This document shows positions 42,449 to 56,100 of a stretch of DNA of 64,000 nt, in pieces. The stretch lies in NCBI GenBank assembly GCA_963681505.1, contig OY811991.1, forward strand, positions 5,132,556 through 5,196,555. The letters are read 5' to 3'. The position numbers were made by a program, and so were the translations under genes. This DNA is from Eunapius fragilis (taxonomy: Eukaryota; Porifera; Demospongiae; Spongillida; Spongillidae). Every line of letters starts with the position of its first letter. Position 1 is the first letter of the stretch. Under the pieces are notes generated by a model. That model had not been told where the DNA came from, ran no database searches, and saw only the letters and a program-made list of their open reading frames with translations.

Positions 42449-42898
42449 TACACACACACGCACACATCTATATGCAGTCATTAAACTAACTGACGTGCTC
42501 TCTAATCGGCATGTACGTACAACAAGGGTTAATAGCATCAGTTTGTCACCTTGGGACATGACTTAACAGGAGTTGACAGTGGAGATAATTATGAAAATAC
42601 CTATTTAATGAAGTACAGAATTATGACCAGTGGAACAGGTGTATGACATTTTCTCGCTAATGTTCAGTTTGGATGATACATATGAATAACAAAACATAAC
42701 CATAGTATTGTTGACTTATAACATGCCCAGTACTATGCACCAACACTTGTGTACTGCCTCTGCCTGTAGGCACACAAGTGTACTGGTGTGTACTCAAGTG
42801 AATCACAGTGGAGTGAAATATTTGGATCCAGCTACACTGGTGGATCAGCCCGTCCCCTCTGGTAACCCAAACCAAAGGCAACTGTTGTGGCTATTTTA

Positions 42899-42936
<38 letters not shown>

Positions 42937-43239
42937 CGTGTGTGTGTGTGTGTGTGTTTTTTTTGCCCAAAAGGTATGCACACTATGATAACAATCCATC
43001 GTTCAGCGATTTTTCTCCCTTCGGTGGGTGGTCAAAGCCTTCAATAAAGCAGTATGCTGGAGATGCAACTGAGTGTGGTAAGTATTGGGGGGAGGGGGGG
43101 TGTTGAAAAGGTGAAAACAGGTGGGTGGGTGAGTTTGTGGAGATGAGGAGGAATCTGAAGACTAGTTGAAGCAATGAGCTGTCTGTCACCTAAGCTAACC
43201 TCTATTTCAGGCGCTGATGTGGACACGAACTGGTATTGA
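41490..43239 (+). CDS. GH25 lysozyme, secreted, seven exons
   Basis: Muramidase family that cleaves bacterial peptidoglycan (N-acetylmuramyl bonds). Exons 41490-41706, 41767-41895, 41980-42029, 42110-42181, 42770-42861, 42974-43077 and 43211-43239 splice to 693 nt = 230 residues with stop. Signal peptide about 1-23 ([15 protein letters not shown]). The GH25 barrel starts at YGVDVSS (Asp43) and carries the catalytic pair in MLWLDIEGSQYW (Asp130, Glu132). Other family motifs are [41 protein letters not shown] and [20 protein letters not shown]. The CPKC and Cys pattern resembles the lysozymes of nematodes and amoebae. Complete, TATA promoter and poly(A) signal present. Likely a digestive or antibacterial enzyme. 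Confidence 0.93.
42903..42957. repeat. (TG)n microsatellite in lysozyme intron 5
   Basis: TG run broken by CGTGCG, directly before the T-rich acceptor tract of exon 6. Confidence 0.9.
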
Positions 43240-43356
43240 TTGAAGTGCAACATGACAAGCTAAAGTGTCATGGTGCATAGTCTAGTGTTACCTTGCCTAT
43301 GGAAACTGTGTTTTTATTTGTGTGTGAGATAATAATATTTGCTGAACCAACATCGG

Positions 43357-43362
43357 AATAAA
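43357..43362 (+). terminator. Poly(A) signal of the lysozyme gene
   Basis: AATAAA, 118 bp after the stop codon and followed by a T-rich stretch about 25 bp on. Confidence 0.75.
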
Positions 43363-43936
43363 ATTGATTAATCTGAGCAGACAATTTTTTTTTTCGTGCA
43401 TCTTATGTGATCAATATTGCACAGCTAAAGGTTTTAAATATTATTTTCCCCGTCTTTAAAAGTTTCGTAGAATGGCATTATTACACTGAGGGGAAAAAGT
43501 TAGCACTCAAGGTTTTGATAACAGCAGTATTATTCAATCACACTGTACACCCAAACAAACGATATATTCTACATTATATCAGAGTGACCTACCTAGCCTT
43601 GCCAGCAAGACCCTTGCATTCAACCTCTGAGGTAGCTATGTAAACTGGAGTGGACTTCTGCTCGAGTGTATAACATTCAAATAGCCATATGTGAGGTGCT
43701 GGATCAGCTTACTCCTTCCCTACCCTAATTCTAGTTCCACAAGACTTACTGCCAGGCAAATCATATGATCTAGTTTAGTTATCAAAAGTCCATTTGAAAG
43801 ATCTGGGAATCCAACCTTCAACAATGATTCCAAGTATAGACTAGAAATGACGAGTCTCCTACTCGACCCATAGCTCTATGGATCTGATAGCAGAGTTCAT
43901 TATCTATTATCATATGATCTAATTATTGGTTGCACC
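43363..43936. other. Sequence between lysozyme and the assembly gap
   Basis: No gene, RNA or repeat recognised. This is the last sequence of the left contig. Confidence 0.6.
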
Positions 43937-44136
43937 NNNNNNNNNNNNNNNNNNNNNNNNNNNNNNNNNNNNNNNNNNNNNNNNNNNNNNNNNNNNNNNN
44001 NNNNNNNNNNNNNNNNNNNNNNNNNNNNNNNNNNNNNNNNNNNNNNNNNNNNNNNNNNNNNNNNNNNNNNNNNNNNNNNNNNNNNNNNNNNNNNNNNNNN
44101 NNNNNNNNNNNNNNNNNNNNNNNNNNNNNNNNNNNN
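43937..44136. other. Assembly gap, exactly 200 N
   Basis: A round-number run of N is a scaffolding placeholder of unknown true length. The sequence to its right starts in the middle of a copy of sulfotransferase exon B in inverted orientation. Confidence 0.99.
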
Positions 44137-44644
44137 GGATGGTCAATTTGGCGCGGCTGGAACGACAAGGTGCGGAGAGTCCGGATGATTCAGAGACTAA
44201 AGCCGTGTTTTCAAGCTACGCGTGCGTTTACCGCCAAAATAATCGCGGGTCACGGCGCTCCCGCCAAGTACCTGTGCAACAAGGATCCGCTCCTCTTGCA
44301 AGAGATGAAATCACTGGCGAGGATGTTTCCAAAGTCCAAGTTTTCTCCTCATGGTACGAGACGGTAGGGGAGTGACACATTCGATCGTGAGCAGAAACAT
44401 AACGATATCTGGTGTGAATATAACGGACTATCTTAGCACGGCGCTGTTCTGGAACAAAATTGATGCAGACGATGACCGAGGACTGCTCGCAGCTTCTCGA
44501 CAAGTGCATGACCGTGTTCTACGAGAAACTGGTGCGGGACCCTTCGGGACAGATGAAGGAGGTACTCCGCTTCTTGGACATACCTTGGCATGATGACGTC
44601 CTCCGACATCACGAGCTCATAGGATCCGAGGTCATCCTCTCGAA
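44137..44644 (+). CDS. TPST: Partial copy of sulfotransferase exon B (right arm)
   Basis: Starts within exon B (WMVNLARLERQG) because of the gap and ends at the same phase-2 donor (AA|GTAAGT). At least two single-base indels (near 44213-44220 and 44343) and a change near 44458-44462 break the frame relative to the left copy. The pattern (indels, hardly any substitutions) suggests poor consensus at a contig end rather than gene decay. Confidence 0.75.
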
Positions 44645-44912
44645 GTAAGTCACCGATACATATATACACAGTGAAAAAAGACCGCGAATCAATTCTTGAT
44701 TTCATAGATGATATAATTACTTGTAAAATCACCGCGTGATTGAACAGGATTCTTTCGCAAGTATGCCCAGTCATCTATAAAATCAATCAAAATGTACCTG
44801 TGATATATACCGTCTGCTTTTTTTTTCCCCTTCGCACCGCATTGTTATTTAAAAGCGGCATGAAATGTCATAGATACTTGAATGGAAATTATATAGTAGA
44901 TTAACGGTTTAT

Positions 44913-44956
<44 letters not shown>

Positions 44957-45124
44957 TGTGTGTGTGTGTGTGTATGTGTGTGACATTGTGTGTATAGACC
45001 CGTCACTATGACGTGTTTGTGTATGTGTTTGTGAGTGTGTGTATGTGTGTGTCACTGTGACGTGTGTGTATGTGTTCTTAATTCAAAAAAAATAATCGCG
45101 CGGGCGCTGATTAATTGTAGGAAG

Positions 45125-45918
45125 ATGAGACAGCTGGCCATCTCGTGTTTCGCCTCGTTAGAGCGCGCGAAGCTCTGTTCTTCCTCTGTGTCGCAGTCAG
45201 CGTTTACCTCCTGAGCAGGCCGAAGTCTCCTTATCTCTGCTTAGAGCTGGACGAGGCCGAACTTCGCCGCAGCGAACCCGCGTTTCGCTTTCGTCCCCGG
45301 CGATCATCTTCATAGGCGGGGCACCCTGGAAGCGGGACGACTCTCTTCAGGGCGATGCTGGATGGGCACGCAAACATCCGCTGCACGAGAGAGTGCCAGG
45401 CCCTACACCAAATGCTAGGCGTTGTACCGCGGAACGATAGGGTCCGAGGCGGGCCGTCGTTTCTTCGAGAGCACGGGGAGTGCCGTACCGCGTGTTGGCG
45501 CGAGCCACGAGGGCCTCGTAACCAAAATCGTCGCCGGACGCGGAACCAGCGGCGCCAAGTATCTGTGCTACAAGGGACCCCTCCTGCAGGAGCTGCACAC
45601 GCTCGAGAGGTTATTCGCCGCGTCGAAGTTCGTGTTCATGATCCGAGACGGTCGAGCCGTGGCCCGTTCCGTCGCGGACAGGTTGAGTACCGTTTTTAAT
45701 GACAGCTTTCACATTGCCCAGGCGTGGAACAATTTGGTAAACGAGACTGTCAAACAATGCTCGCAGCTAGCCGACAAGTGCATGACCGTGTTCTACGAGG
45801 AACTAGTGGCGGGACCCTTCGGGCAGATGAAGGAGGTACTCCGCTTCTTGGACATACCTTGGCATGATGACGTCCTCCGACATCACGAGCTCATAGGATC
45901 CGAGGTCTCGCTTTCGGA
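45125..45918 (+). CDS. TPST: Copy of sulfotransferase exon A (right arm)
   Basis: Same ATG context (GAAGATGAGACAG) and same donor (GA|GTAAGC) as the left exon A, but several small indels between about 45165 and 45530 shift the frame. The stretch from about 45530 onward reads as in the left arm apart from an indel near 45808. Treated as a low-quality duplicate of the same exon. Confidence 0.75.
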
Positions 45919-46581
45919 GTAAGCGTTTTTTTTTTTTTCTACAGTAGTTACTTACGATGTCGATAGCGAGCGTTTGGGGGGTATGCATAATGATGGGGCT
46001 ATCATTGTCACATGAGACACCCCCCAACCCCCGGGGCGAAGTCGGGGATTTGACGCGTGAATACCATTACCGCATACGCCATTTTGCCATCATTGGGGGC
46101 AGTGTTTGACCTCTACCACGTGCGCGCGGGAAGCTTGTGATTTAATAAAGTTTAAATCCCTCCTCACGTAACAAATGATAGGAGCATAACATGAATGATG
46201 TTGCTACCACAAAATGTAGCATTATATCTCCTTATGCTGTTATATTAACTCTTGAAATAGTGAAAGAGGTGGAGTGCTGAATTCATCTGTGTTCAAATTT
46301 ATGATGCATGGTTTTATAACACACACACACACACACACTACATGTGTTGTAATGACTAGCTGCTGTGCTTGCATCATGTATGTGTAATCGTGTCATCACG
46401 CCCATGCCAAGTGCTTCTATATAATGCACCCTCTATGTGTATTACTGTCCCACCAGCAGCTCTTTTAATCCATCATCTCCTCTATGACATCATCTCCTAT
46501 GATATCATCTCCTAGGACTATGACATCATCTCCTCTATGACTCTTCTCACATTACGTGTATGCTTCTGTTTCGTTATGCAG

Positions 46582-46744
46582 TTTGGAACCTTCAACCAAT
46601 CAGGTGAAGAAGCCAGTCAACACTGATTCCCTGGACACATGGCGTACCAGTATCCCTCTCCCCGTCTTGGAGAAGATATGGGAGGAGTGTGACATGCTGA
46701 AGGAGTTGGGGTACCCAAAATTCCCCGCCGACGGCAAAGGTTGA
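46582..46744 (+). CDS. TPST: Copy of the sulfotransferase common C-terminal exon (right arm)
   Basis: Identical in translation to 34615-34777, with the same acceptor TTATGCAG and the same TGA. Order in this arm: partial B, A, common exon. Confidence 0.85.
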
Positions 46745-47122
46745 AGTCTACTAAGGCCATTCTGTGCACTTTGTACTTCACACACCACTTCAGAGGCACT
46801 CATACTGTCACCTCTTCCTCCCTCCAACCTCCCCGTCATTATTTGTGTCTCAATGATTGTGTCTACAAGTCTGTAACAGATGCGTTTCATTACTAACCTG
46901 TCCCAGATGTATTAGAACTGGAGAGGGAGGGTACAGTGTGTCATGGCTCCACCCACATCCCTTTGAGGTTGGGGAGGGAGGGGGAGTGGCAAGTCTTCTA
47001 GGAAGCTGGTCCTATCAAAACTACCAGTAGCATTAACACGCCATCATTAAATAAAATATTGCATTGCACAAATTTAAAAACAATAAAACTCTGAATAGAG
47101 AGCGCTGCTTTGTGAAGAAGTG

Positions 47123-50100
47123 CTAATCTCTTTTTGACAATGCCTTCTGCATGTCAGCGATGGTACTCTGTGCTGACCTCAGTATCTCCAAACATCTCAG
47201 GACTTTTCTTATCAGCCAGAGCTAGTGAGAGAGAGGTGTGGCATTATCTACATGTGACTCCTGCACAAGTATTGGCTACAAAACACACCTTACTATACCC
47301 AATGACACAACATGGCTATACCCAATGACACAACATGGCTATACCCAATGACACACCATGGCTATACCCAATGACACAACAGGGCTATACCCAATGACAC
47401 AACATGGCTATACCCAATGACAAACATGGCTATACCCAATGACACAACATGGCTATACCCAATGATACACCTTATTATACCCAATGACCGGATGAGACAT
47501 GCAGTGCATGACAGCACACTAGTCCCCAGTCCATAGGGACATTATTTGCAAAATGATTAATTAGCTGAATTATTAACAAAGTTAACTAGGTGTCTTATAA
47601 TGGTAGATTCAGAGCCGTAAGTAAGGGAATAAATTCGATTGATCACTGGCCTAAGGAAATCAATAAAAGATTTCATTTAGTACTTGGGGGTAGTTGTTTT
47701 GGTGATAATATGTACACTAGCTTAATTGTGTAGCCTCACGTATCAAGAAACATGCATCTTCTGTATATCAATGGCTCTGAATCTTTGAAGGGATAAATGT
47801 TTATTATATCCCTGTTACGGTGTATCAGCTGATTAGTTCATCCTTACATAACCACTCAAAAACAAGGTTTATGTATCCGCCGAAATAAAAGATAACACGT
47901 AATGCATTTAAAAAAGGTAGCAGCATTCACGCATGGGAAGGCAGGATCATTTAGAACACACTTACATGTGAAAAGGTTGACAATATCACTGGGATCCATG
48001 CGAGCATCCATGATGACGTTCCTTGAAAGTAGAGGTAAGGAGTTGAAAGGGGGTGGGGGGGGAAGGAAAGGACCTCACTTGTACTGATTCATGATGGCCA
48101 AGGCAAAGAACTCCTCAAAGTGCTTAGATACCAAAGCTCTTGCAGCCCAGGTGACCTCCCATAGACGAAAAACATCTTCATATTGAAATTCTAAGGATAT
48201 TTGACTAAATCACTTGATGAGCATAACATTCATATCTCAACACTAGGCCATAGTGAAGTATGCAGCCTGAAACACATCCCAAACCTACACCTTCCCTGGT
48301 ACCACACAATAGCCTGTACCTCTTTTAAAGCCCACTAGAAACCATCGGTAACAATAAAACAGGCTGTCACCCATTGGCTTCTCCTGAAGGTACTGAAAGA
48401 AATCTGGATCTGTCACCTGAGCAGAAGAGAGAGGGGAGGGGGAGAAGAGAGAGGGGAGGGGGGAGAAGAGAGAGGGGAGGGGGGAGAAGAGAGGGGAGGG
48501 GGAGAAGAGGGAGGGGAGGGGAAAGAAGAGAGGGGAGGGGAAGAGGGAGGGGAGGGGGAGAAGAGAGAGGGGAGGGGGGAGAAGAGGGAGGAGGCGAAAT
48601 GGAGAAACAATTATGAAGGCCCATGAATGAACCAAGGTTTACATTGCCTAACCTTAACCATATTTACTGTCCTTTCTCCCTCCCTTATCTCCCTACTTCA
48701 TTCACTCCTCCCCTCCCTTCCTCAGCACCCCCTCATACCTCCAGCAGTTCTCTCAGATTGGTCATTCTTGTGTTCATACCAACTTCAGGAGGAAATAGCT
48801 CCCTCTGTGTTGCCATCAGTTTCAAGTAGCAGCTGTAAGCAAGTGGCTCTGCAGAAGTGGATGAGAAACTTATAGTCCCTACAACAAAAAATTTTTCTAG
48901 TTTTTTTACTTTCTGTATTGTACTCAACAAAACACCTCATACTCACTGCACACCTCCCACATCACTGTCAAACCTTCCCACATACTGCACACCTCCCCAC
49001 ATAACTGCACACCTTCCCACATACTGCACACCTCCCCACATCACTGCACACCTTCCCACATCACACTGTCACATCACACCTCGCCACATCACATTGTTAT
49101 TTCACACTTCCCCACACCATCACAATCTCTTTACACTGTATCATCTCCTAAAGACTCACACTCCACTTTCAAGCCTTCTCTGTGCACCACAACCCCCTAC
49201 ACACACAACACTCACCCTCATCAAACACAACAAGAAGTGGTGCCAGGAGGTCACACATCCCTTGGGAGTACCCGTCGCTCATGTGAGTCCAGACATAGCT
49301 GAAGTGAGATGTGTGTGAGTGTGTGTGTGTGTGTGTGTGATACAAGGGAAGATGGATAGGTTAGATGAGGACAAGATGCACTACATTTCAAGTAATAAGT
49401 GTCCTACAACCACCCACAACCTCTCACAATCTCCTTCCTCCCCTCCTCCCCCCCCCCCCCCCCCCCCCTCTCTATAATGATGCAAGAATTGGGAGCACAT
49501 GTTTTTGATACCTTAGCATTACATTAATGGAGTACTTAGTTGTGCATGAACCTATCAAAGGTGCCTAAGAATGGCTTTGCACAGTATACAGTGCTAAGCA
49601 TCGGAGATTTTTAAAACATGTGTCCCAAATTCTTGCCAAATCTTGTTTGTAGGACCTCACAAACTTCATAACCACAAAATCCCTCTTAACCAATTAAACC
49701 CCATAACCCTTAACTCCTCATAACCCCATAATCTCTAACCCCCCATACTCTCTTAACCCCTCATAACCCTCTTAACCACTTAACCCTCTTAACCCTTAAC
49801 CCTCTTAGCTCCTTAACTCCTCTTGCCCCTTAACCCATCTTAACCCCTTAACCTCTCTTAACCTCTTATGAACACCAGTAAACAAATTTAACTGCTGCTG
49901 ACAAGGTTTTATGCCTAATAACAGGTTTAATTAATTGGCATAATAATGGTTACCTGACGATGATGTTCCGCAGTTTGTTGAGATTTCCATCAAGTTTAAA
50001 GTACCTGAAATTGGGGTGTGTAGGGGCGGGGCACGGGAGAGTGGGGCATGGCAGAGGTGGGTGGCATACGTCTTTCTAAATTCCAACATTTTTAACAATG

Positions 50101-53100
50101 CTGCCAAATCACATTATACCCACCACCACCACCACCACCACCACCACCACCACCACCACCACCCACAGGGAAAAGTTATAAACGTCCAGCCTGGATTTTT
50201 AGGCTGGTTTTTAACAAAACCCCATTCTGGAATGGAGCAAATAGTGTAAAAACCATCCTGGGATTGAGCGTCCAGGCTGGGAATAGATATGGTTCTACTG
50301 TCAAACAAAAACCATGTTGAGGAAATAATTATACTCATACTTAAACATGGCAGGGTAGAGCAACATGGATTTTCCACTATTCCCACCCTGAACATTCAAT
50401 CCCAGGATGGTTTTTACGCTATTAGGATGGGTTTTTGTTAAAAACCAGCCAAAAAAATCCAGGCTGGATGTTTATAACTTTTTCCTATGACCACCACCAC
50501 CATCCGCCTACCAGTAATCTCTATCGCATCTCGGAATGTCCTTGTCAATTTTGGACAGCTCATCCATGAATTCTTGGGTCTTGGGGTCAACAGGCTCCTC
50601 CTCTTCCTCCTCCTCCTCCTCCTCCTCCTCCCCCTCTTCTGCCTTCTCCATGGGCCCAGACCCACCAGATCCCTTATGGTTATATGGAGATGAACTTAAC
50701 ACAGAGGGGCTGGGGACCTTCAAAGGACAGGGGACCTTCAAAGGACTGGGGACCCTCGGCTGTATCTTCTCGGCATCGCAGTAGGAATACAAGGCCTCGT
50801 GGGTGTGGTCATGGAGACTTGGGGAGTCAATAACGTGTACCTGTTCCCCAGCAACATCCCCTAGCAACGCAGCTGGAACAATGCCAGTCAGAGGGGGAGC
50901 ACCAGCCGAGTGGCCTGGTGGTCCGTCCATGTGGGGTCCCTCCCCCGGCTGGGTATCCTCACGTTCATGCACCACCTCCTGGGTCTCTGTGCCCCCGCGT
51001 GACCCCTCCTGGGTCCCTGTGCCCCCGCGTGACCCCTCCTGGGTCCCTGTGCCCCCACGTGACCCCTCTGTGTTCCCCATCCCTGTCGTTGCCCCCGGCA
51101 ACTCTGACATCTGCCCGCTTGAGGGGGCTGGGGTGGCGGTGGTAGTGGGAGGTGTGCCAACCCCGCCCCACCACGGAGGACACGCCTCCACGCCTTGACT
51201 GAGTCTGTGTGTCTGCGTGACTGGTAGAGTTCATCGATTGGCTTCCATTGGTCCAGGATGAGGGAGTAGTCAGTTACACAGTGCTTGTGAACTGCAGAGC
51301 TGTCAGCTTCATTGCCATCAGAGGGGAAGAGACCAAGAAGGTGTGGCCATACCTACAGGTTACAGAAGGGGAATGAAGAGAAGGGGAGGTGAGGGGAGGG
51401 AGGAGGTAAGGGGAGGAGGGGAGGGAGGGAGGGAGAGAGGAGGAGAGGAGGGAAGGAGGAGGTAAGGTGAGGAGGAGGGAGGAGGGAGAAGTTGAGGTGA
51501 GGAGGAGGGGAGGGGAAGATGGGGGACCACATGTGCGCGCAAGTCTTGTGTGTATGTGCAGAAGTATGTAACACTTGTAGGGTGGGAGTACCAGTGCTGT
51601 TAAAGTTTCAAACTGCTTTAGTGCACACATGTTTCTCTGATTCAATACCCAACATTGGGGGGATGGATACAGGCATTAACTATGGCCTCTGCACTGCAGT
51701 ATGGTATTACCTTTGGTCGGAGGGTGGGGTCTACTCCCCCCGCATATACAGCCCTCAGAATGTCGCTCCACTGTGTTCTCTGAACAGGGGAGCAGAGGAG
51801 TTAAGTAAAGCATTAGAGACAGGCCTGGGGAGGAGCAATCTCCCCCTCTTCCCCCCCCTCCCCCCTTTCCTATCATTAATCAACCACCTGATATGTTGTA
51901 TAAGTCTCTTCGGGAGAAGAGCTTCCATGGGGTTCTCAGACCTCAAAGGTGGGTTCCCAGACCTCAAATTTCCCTCCCCACATGCTCATCATGAATAGCA
52001 TTAACTCCACTATGTGGGAGGGGGTGCAAAGGTCTCTTACACGCTGCAGGAACTGTAGCCATGTGGTTTCATCCAGCCCATTTTGAGTCTCCATGGTAAC
52101 CACCTCGTTAGTGTTAATCATATGGGACAACCTCTTCTTCATATTGTGCACATGGCGACAATAGGACCACCCTGATGTGAATGGGTGGGGAGGGAGAAGG
52201 GGAGGAGATAAAATGGATACACACTCCACCAATGGAATGCTCACAGCCATAGAAATATCTCGCCAGCAGCTGCCTGGAAACCTTAGTTTGGAATTTCTCC
52301 CAATCCTTCCTGTAATGAAATACCAACTCAGTCATGACTCCAGTCCATACCAGACATATGCAACCAGCCCCCATACCAGCCCCCCACACCAGCCCTCATT
52401 CCCTGAAAGTACCATGCCACACACCTAACACCACCTTAGCACCCCTAACACCACCTTAGCACCCCTAACACCATCTTAGCACCCTAACACCACTTTAGCA
52501 CCCTAACACCACCTTAGCACCCATAACACCCTAACACCACATTAGCACCCCCAACACCACCTTAGCACCCCTACACTTCTAACACCACCTTAGTGCCCTA
52601 ACACCACCTTAGCAGACCTAACACCACCTTAGCACCCTAACACCACCTTAGCACCCTAACACCACCTTAGCACCCTAACACCACCTTAGCACCCTAACAC
52701 CACCTTAGCACCCTAACACCACCTTAGCAGACCTAACACCACCTTAGCACCCTAACACCACCTTAGCACCCCTACACTTCTAACACCACCTCAGCACACC
52801 TAACACCACTTTAGTGCCCTAACACCACCTTAGCAGACCTAACACCACCTTAGCAGACCTAACACCACCTTAGCACCCTAACACCACCTTAGCACCCTAA
52901 CACCACCTTAGCAGACCTAACACCACCTTAGCAGACCTAACACCACCTTAGCACCCTAACACCACCTTAGCAGATCTAACACCACCTTAGCAGACCTAAC
53001 ACCACCTTAGCACCCTAACACCACCTTAGCACCCCTACACTTCTAACACCACCTCAGCACACCTAACACCACTTTAGTGCCCTAACACCACCTTAGCACC

Positions 53101-56100
53101 CTAACACCACCTTAGCAGACCTAACACCACCTTAGCACCCATAACGCCACCTTAGCACCCATAATGCCACCTTAGCACCCATAACGCCACCTTAGCACCC
53201 TAACACCACCTTAGCACCCATATAGAACACCTTAGCACCCCTAACACCACCTTAGCACCCATATAGAACACCTTAGCACCCCTAACACCACCTTAGCACC
53301 CATATAGAACACTTTAGCACCCCTAACACCACCTTAGCACCCATAATACCACCTTAGCACCCATAACGCCACCATAGCACCCTAACACCACCTTAGCACC
53401 CATATAGAACACCTAACACCATATTATACCTTCACTCCAAAATAACACTTCAGCACAACGTATAACACCCAGCACCACATCATGTAACTCCTTAGCACCC
53501 AATTAAACACCTTGATACACCATAAAAGGACAAATGACATAAATGGCTTCATTGCTATTCTAATAAAAGCAAACATATACCTCTGGAAACATCCTTTCTG
53601 AAGAAAGTATAGCAGAAAAAACACTCCTTACATATGAACCTATCTCCTATGGTCCTGTTTTCCTACCTTACCTTCTATGGGCCTATCTCCTATGGGCCTA
53701 TCTCCTATGGTCCTGTCTCCTTACATATGGGCCTATCTCCTATGGGCCTATCTCCTATGGGCCTATCTCCAATGGTCCTGTCTCCTTACATATGGGCCTA
53801 TCTCCTATGGCCTACCTTCTATGGGCCTATCTCCTATGGGCCTATCTCCTATGGTCCTGTCTCCTTACATTTGGGCCTACCTCCTATGGGCCTATCTCCT
53901 ATGGGCCCAGCTCCTATGGGCCCACCTCCTATGGGTCTGTCCCCTTACATAGTCTCATAATTACATACTGGCCTTGCATGGCCAACACACCCTCTTAGGA
54001 GATTACTCTCTACACATCAAAGATACCTGTGTTAATTGTCCCCCACATGTGCCCAAAGTCCTCACCCTCACTCCATCCCTTTACCATCACACCTTGCCAG
54101 GGATCCTGGTTTACTGGAGGCAACACTGATGTCCTGCATGCTCTCTGGTGAGGATGAACCCTGTGTGCTGGGGAGGCTCCTGAGAGGTGTGATGGGGGCA
54201 GCTGCTACAGGGGGAGGGGGAGGGAGGGGAGGCAGGGGGGAGGGAGGGAAGGGGAGGCAGGGGGAGGGGGAGGGAGGGGAGGCAGGGGGGAGGGAGGGAG
54301 GGGAGGCAGGGGGAGGGAGGGAAGGGGAGGAGGAAGAGAGAATGATTGTAAGTTGTCACTGCATATTTACAATGTATTTACTATCAATCAAATGTGGTCC
54401 AAATGTGTTACTAAATATGGTATAAGTGACATCAACACAGTAGTAAATAGAAAGGTTTCATTTACTATACACATACAGTATTCACATACAGTATTTAGAT
54501 TAATAGTAAGTACAATGTAAATTCAAATTATTATGCAGTGTGTAATACATTAATTTCATCCCCACAGACCTGGAACCTCACATAGCAGTAAATACTTTGA
54601 GCAGCTTAGGGTCTCGTTCCCATGCCATCCCCCCCCCCCTCCCCCATCCTCCACTGTCCTGAACTCATACCAGGTGCATCATGGCTCTGCACAAGCTCTC
54701 CATTCCTCTTCAACTTGCTCCTCACTCTGAACACCTGGCTCCACCCTTCCTCCATGTTCCGCCAGCCCTCTGGGTCCTCCTCCACCTCAGTCAGACCCAT
54801 CATGGTGGAGATGTGGAGTCTCTTTCCCTTCAGATGCTGTTCCTTGAGGAACCAGAGGGGAGGCTCCAGACAGCCTTGGGGAAGGAGGGTGTTCTCTAGA
54901 CACTCCAGGAAGGAGAAGAGGGAGGGTTGGTGGAGGAAGAGGATTGTGGGATAGGCTATGCCGTCGTACCCTATCAGAATAAGTTGCCCTGGTTGGCCTT
55001 TGGATTTAAGGGGGTGGGAGTGGTTTGGAAAGGGTTAAACGGGGCATTTGCATGTGTGTGTTTATTTGTGTACAGGGGTGGGAGTGAGGGTGAGGGTGGG
55101 AAGGGTTAGGGTGGGAGGGGTGAGGGTGAGGGTGAGGGATGGGAGATTGGGGGAGGGTGAGGGTGGAAGGAGTAAGGGTGAGGGGTTGGGGTCGGGAGGG
55201 ACAAGGGGAGGGGTAATAGCGATGTCAGAGAGAGGAGGGGCAAAAGGGAGTGAGTAGTGATGGTGGTAGTGGGGAGTGAGTAGTGATGGTGGTAGTGGTG
55301 AGTGAGTAGTGATGGTGGTAGTGGGGAGTGAGTAGTGATGGTGGTAGTGGGGAGTGAGTAGTGATGGTGGTAGTGGTGAGTGAGTAGTGATGGTGGTAGT
55401 GGTGAGTGAGTAGTGATGGTGGTAGTGGTGAGTGAGTAGTGATGGTGGTAGTGGTGAGTGAGTAGTGATGGTGGTAGTGGGGAGTGAGTAGTGATGGTGG
55501 TAGTGGGGAGTGAGTAGTGATGGTGGTAGTGGTGAGTGAGTAGTGATGGTGGTAGTGGGGAGTGAGTAGTGATGGTGGTAGTGGGGAGTGAGTAGTGATG
55601 GTGGTAGTGGGGAGTGAGTAGTGATGGTGGTAGTGGGGAGTGAGTAGTGATGGTGGTAGTGGTGAGTGAGTAGTGATGGTGGTAGTGGTGAGTGAGTAGT
55701 GATGGTGGTAGTGGTGAGTGAGTAGTGATGGTGGTAGTGGGGAGTGAGTAGTGATGGTGGTAGTGGGGAGTGAGTAGTGATGGTGGTAGTGGTGAGTGAG
55801 TAGTGATGGTGGTAGTGGTGAGTGAGTAGTGATGGTGGTAGTGGTGAGTGAGTAGTGATGGTGGTAGTGGTGAGTGAGTAGTGATGGTGGTAGTGGTGAG
55901 TGAGTAGTGATGGTGGTAGTGGTGAGTGAGTAGTGATGGTGGTAGTGGGGAGTGAGTAGTGATGGTGGTAGTGGGGAGTGAGTAGTGATGGTGGTAGTGG
56001 GGAGTGAGTAGTGATGGTGGTAGTGGTGAGTGAGTAGTGATGGTGGTAGTGGGGAGTGAGTAGTGATGGTGGTAGTGGTGAGTGAGTAGTGATGGTGGTA

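Noticed and set aside
45125-45918. Right-arm sulfotransferase exon A as a frameshifted pseudogene
   Set aside because: Differences from the intact left copy are mostly small indels clustered beside an assembly gap; this fits consensus error better than decay.
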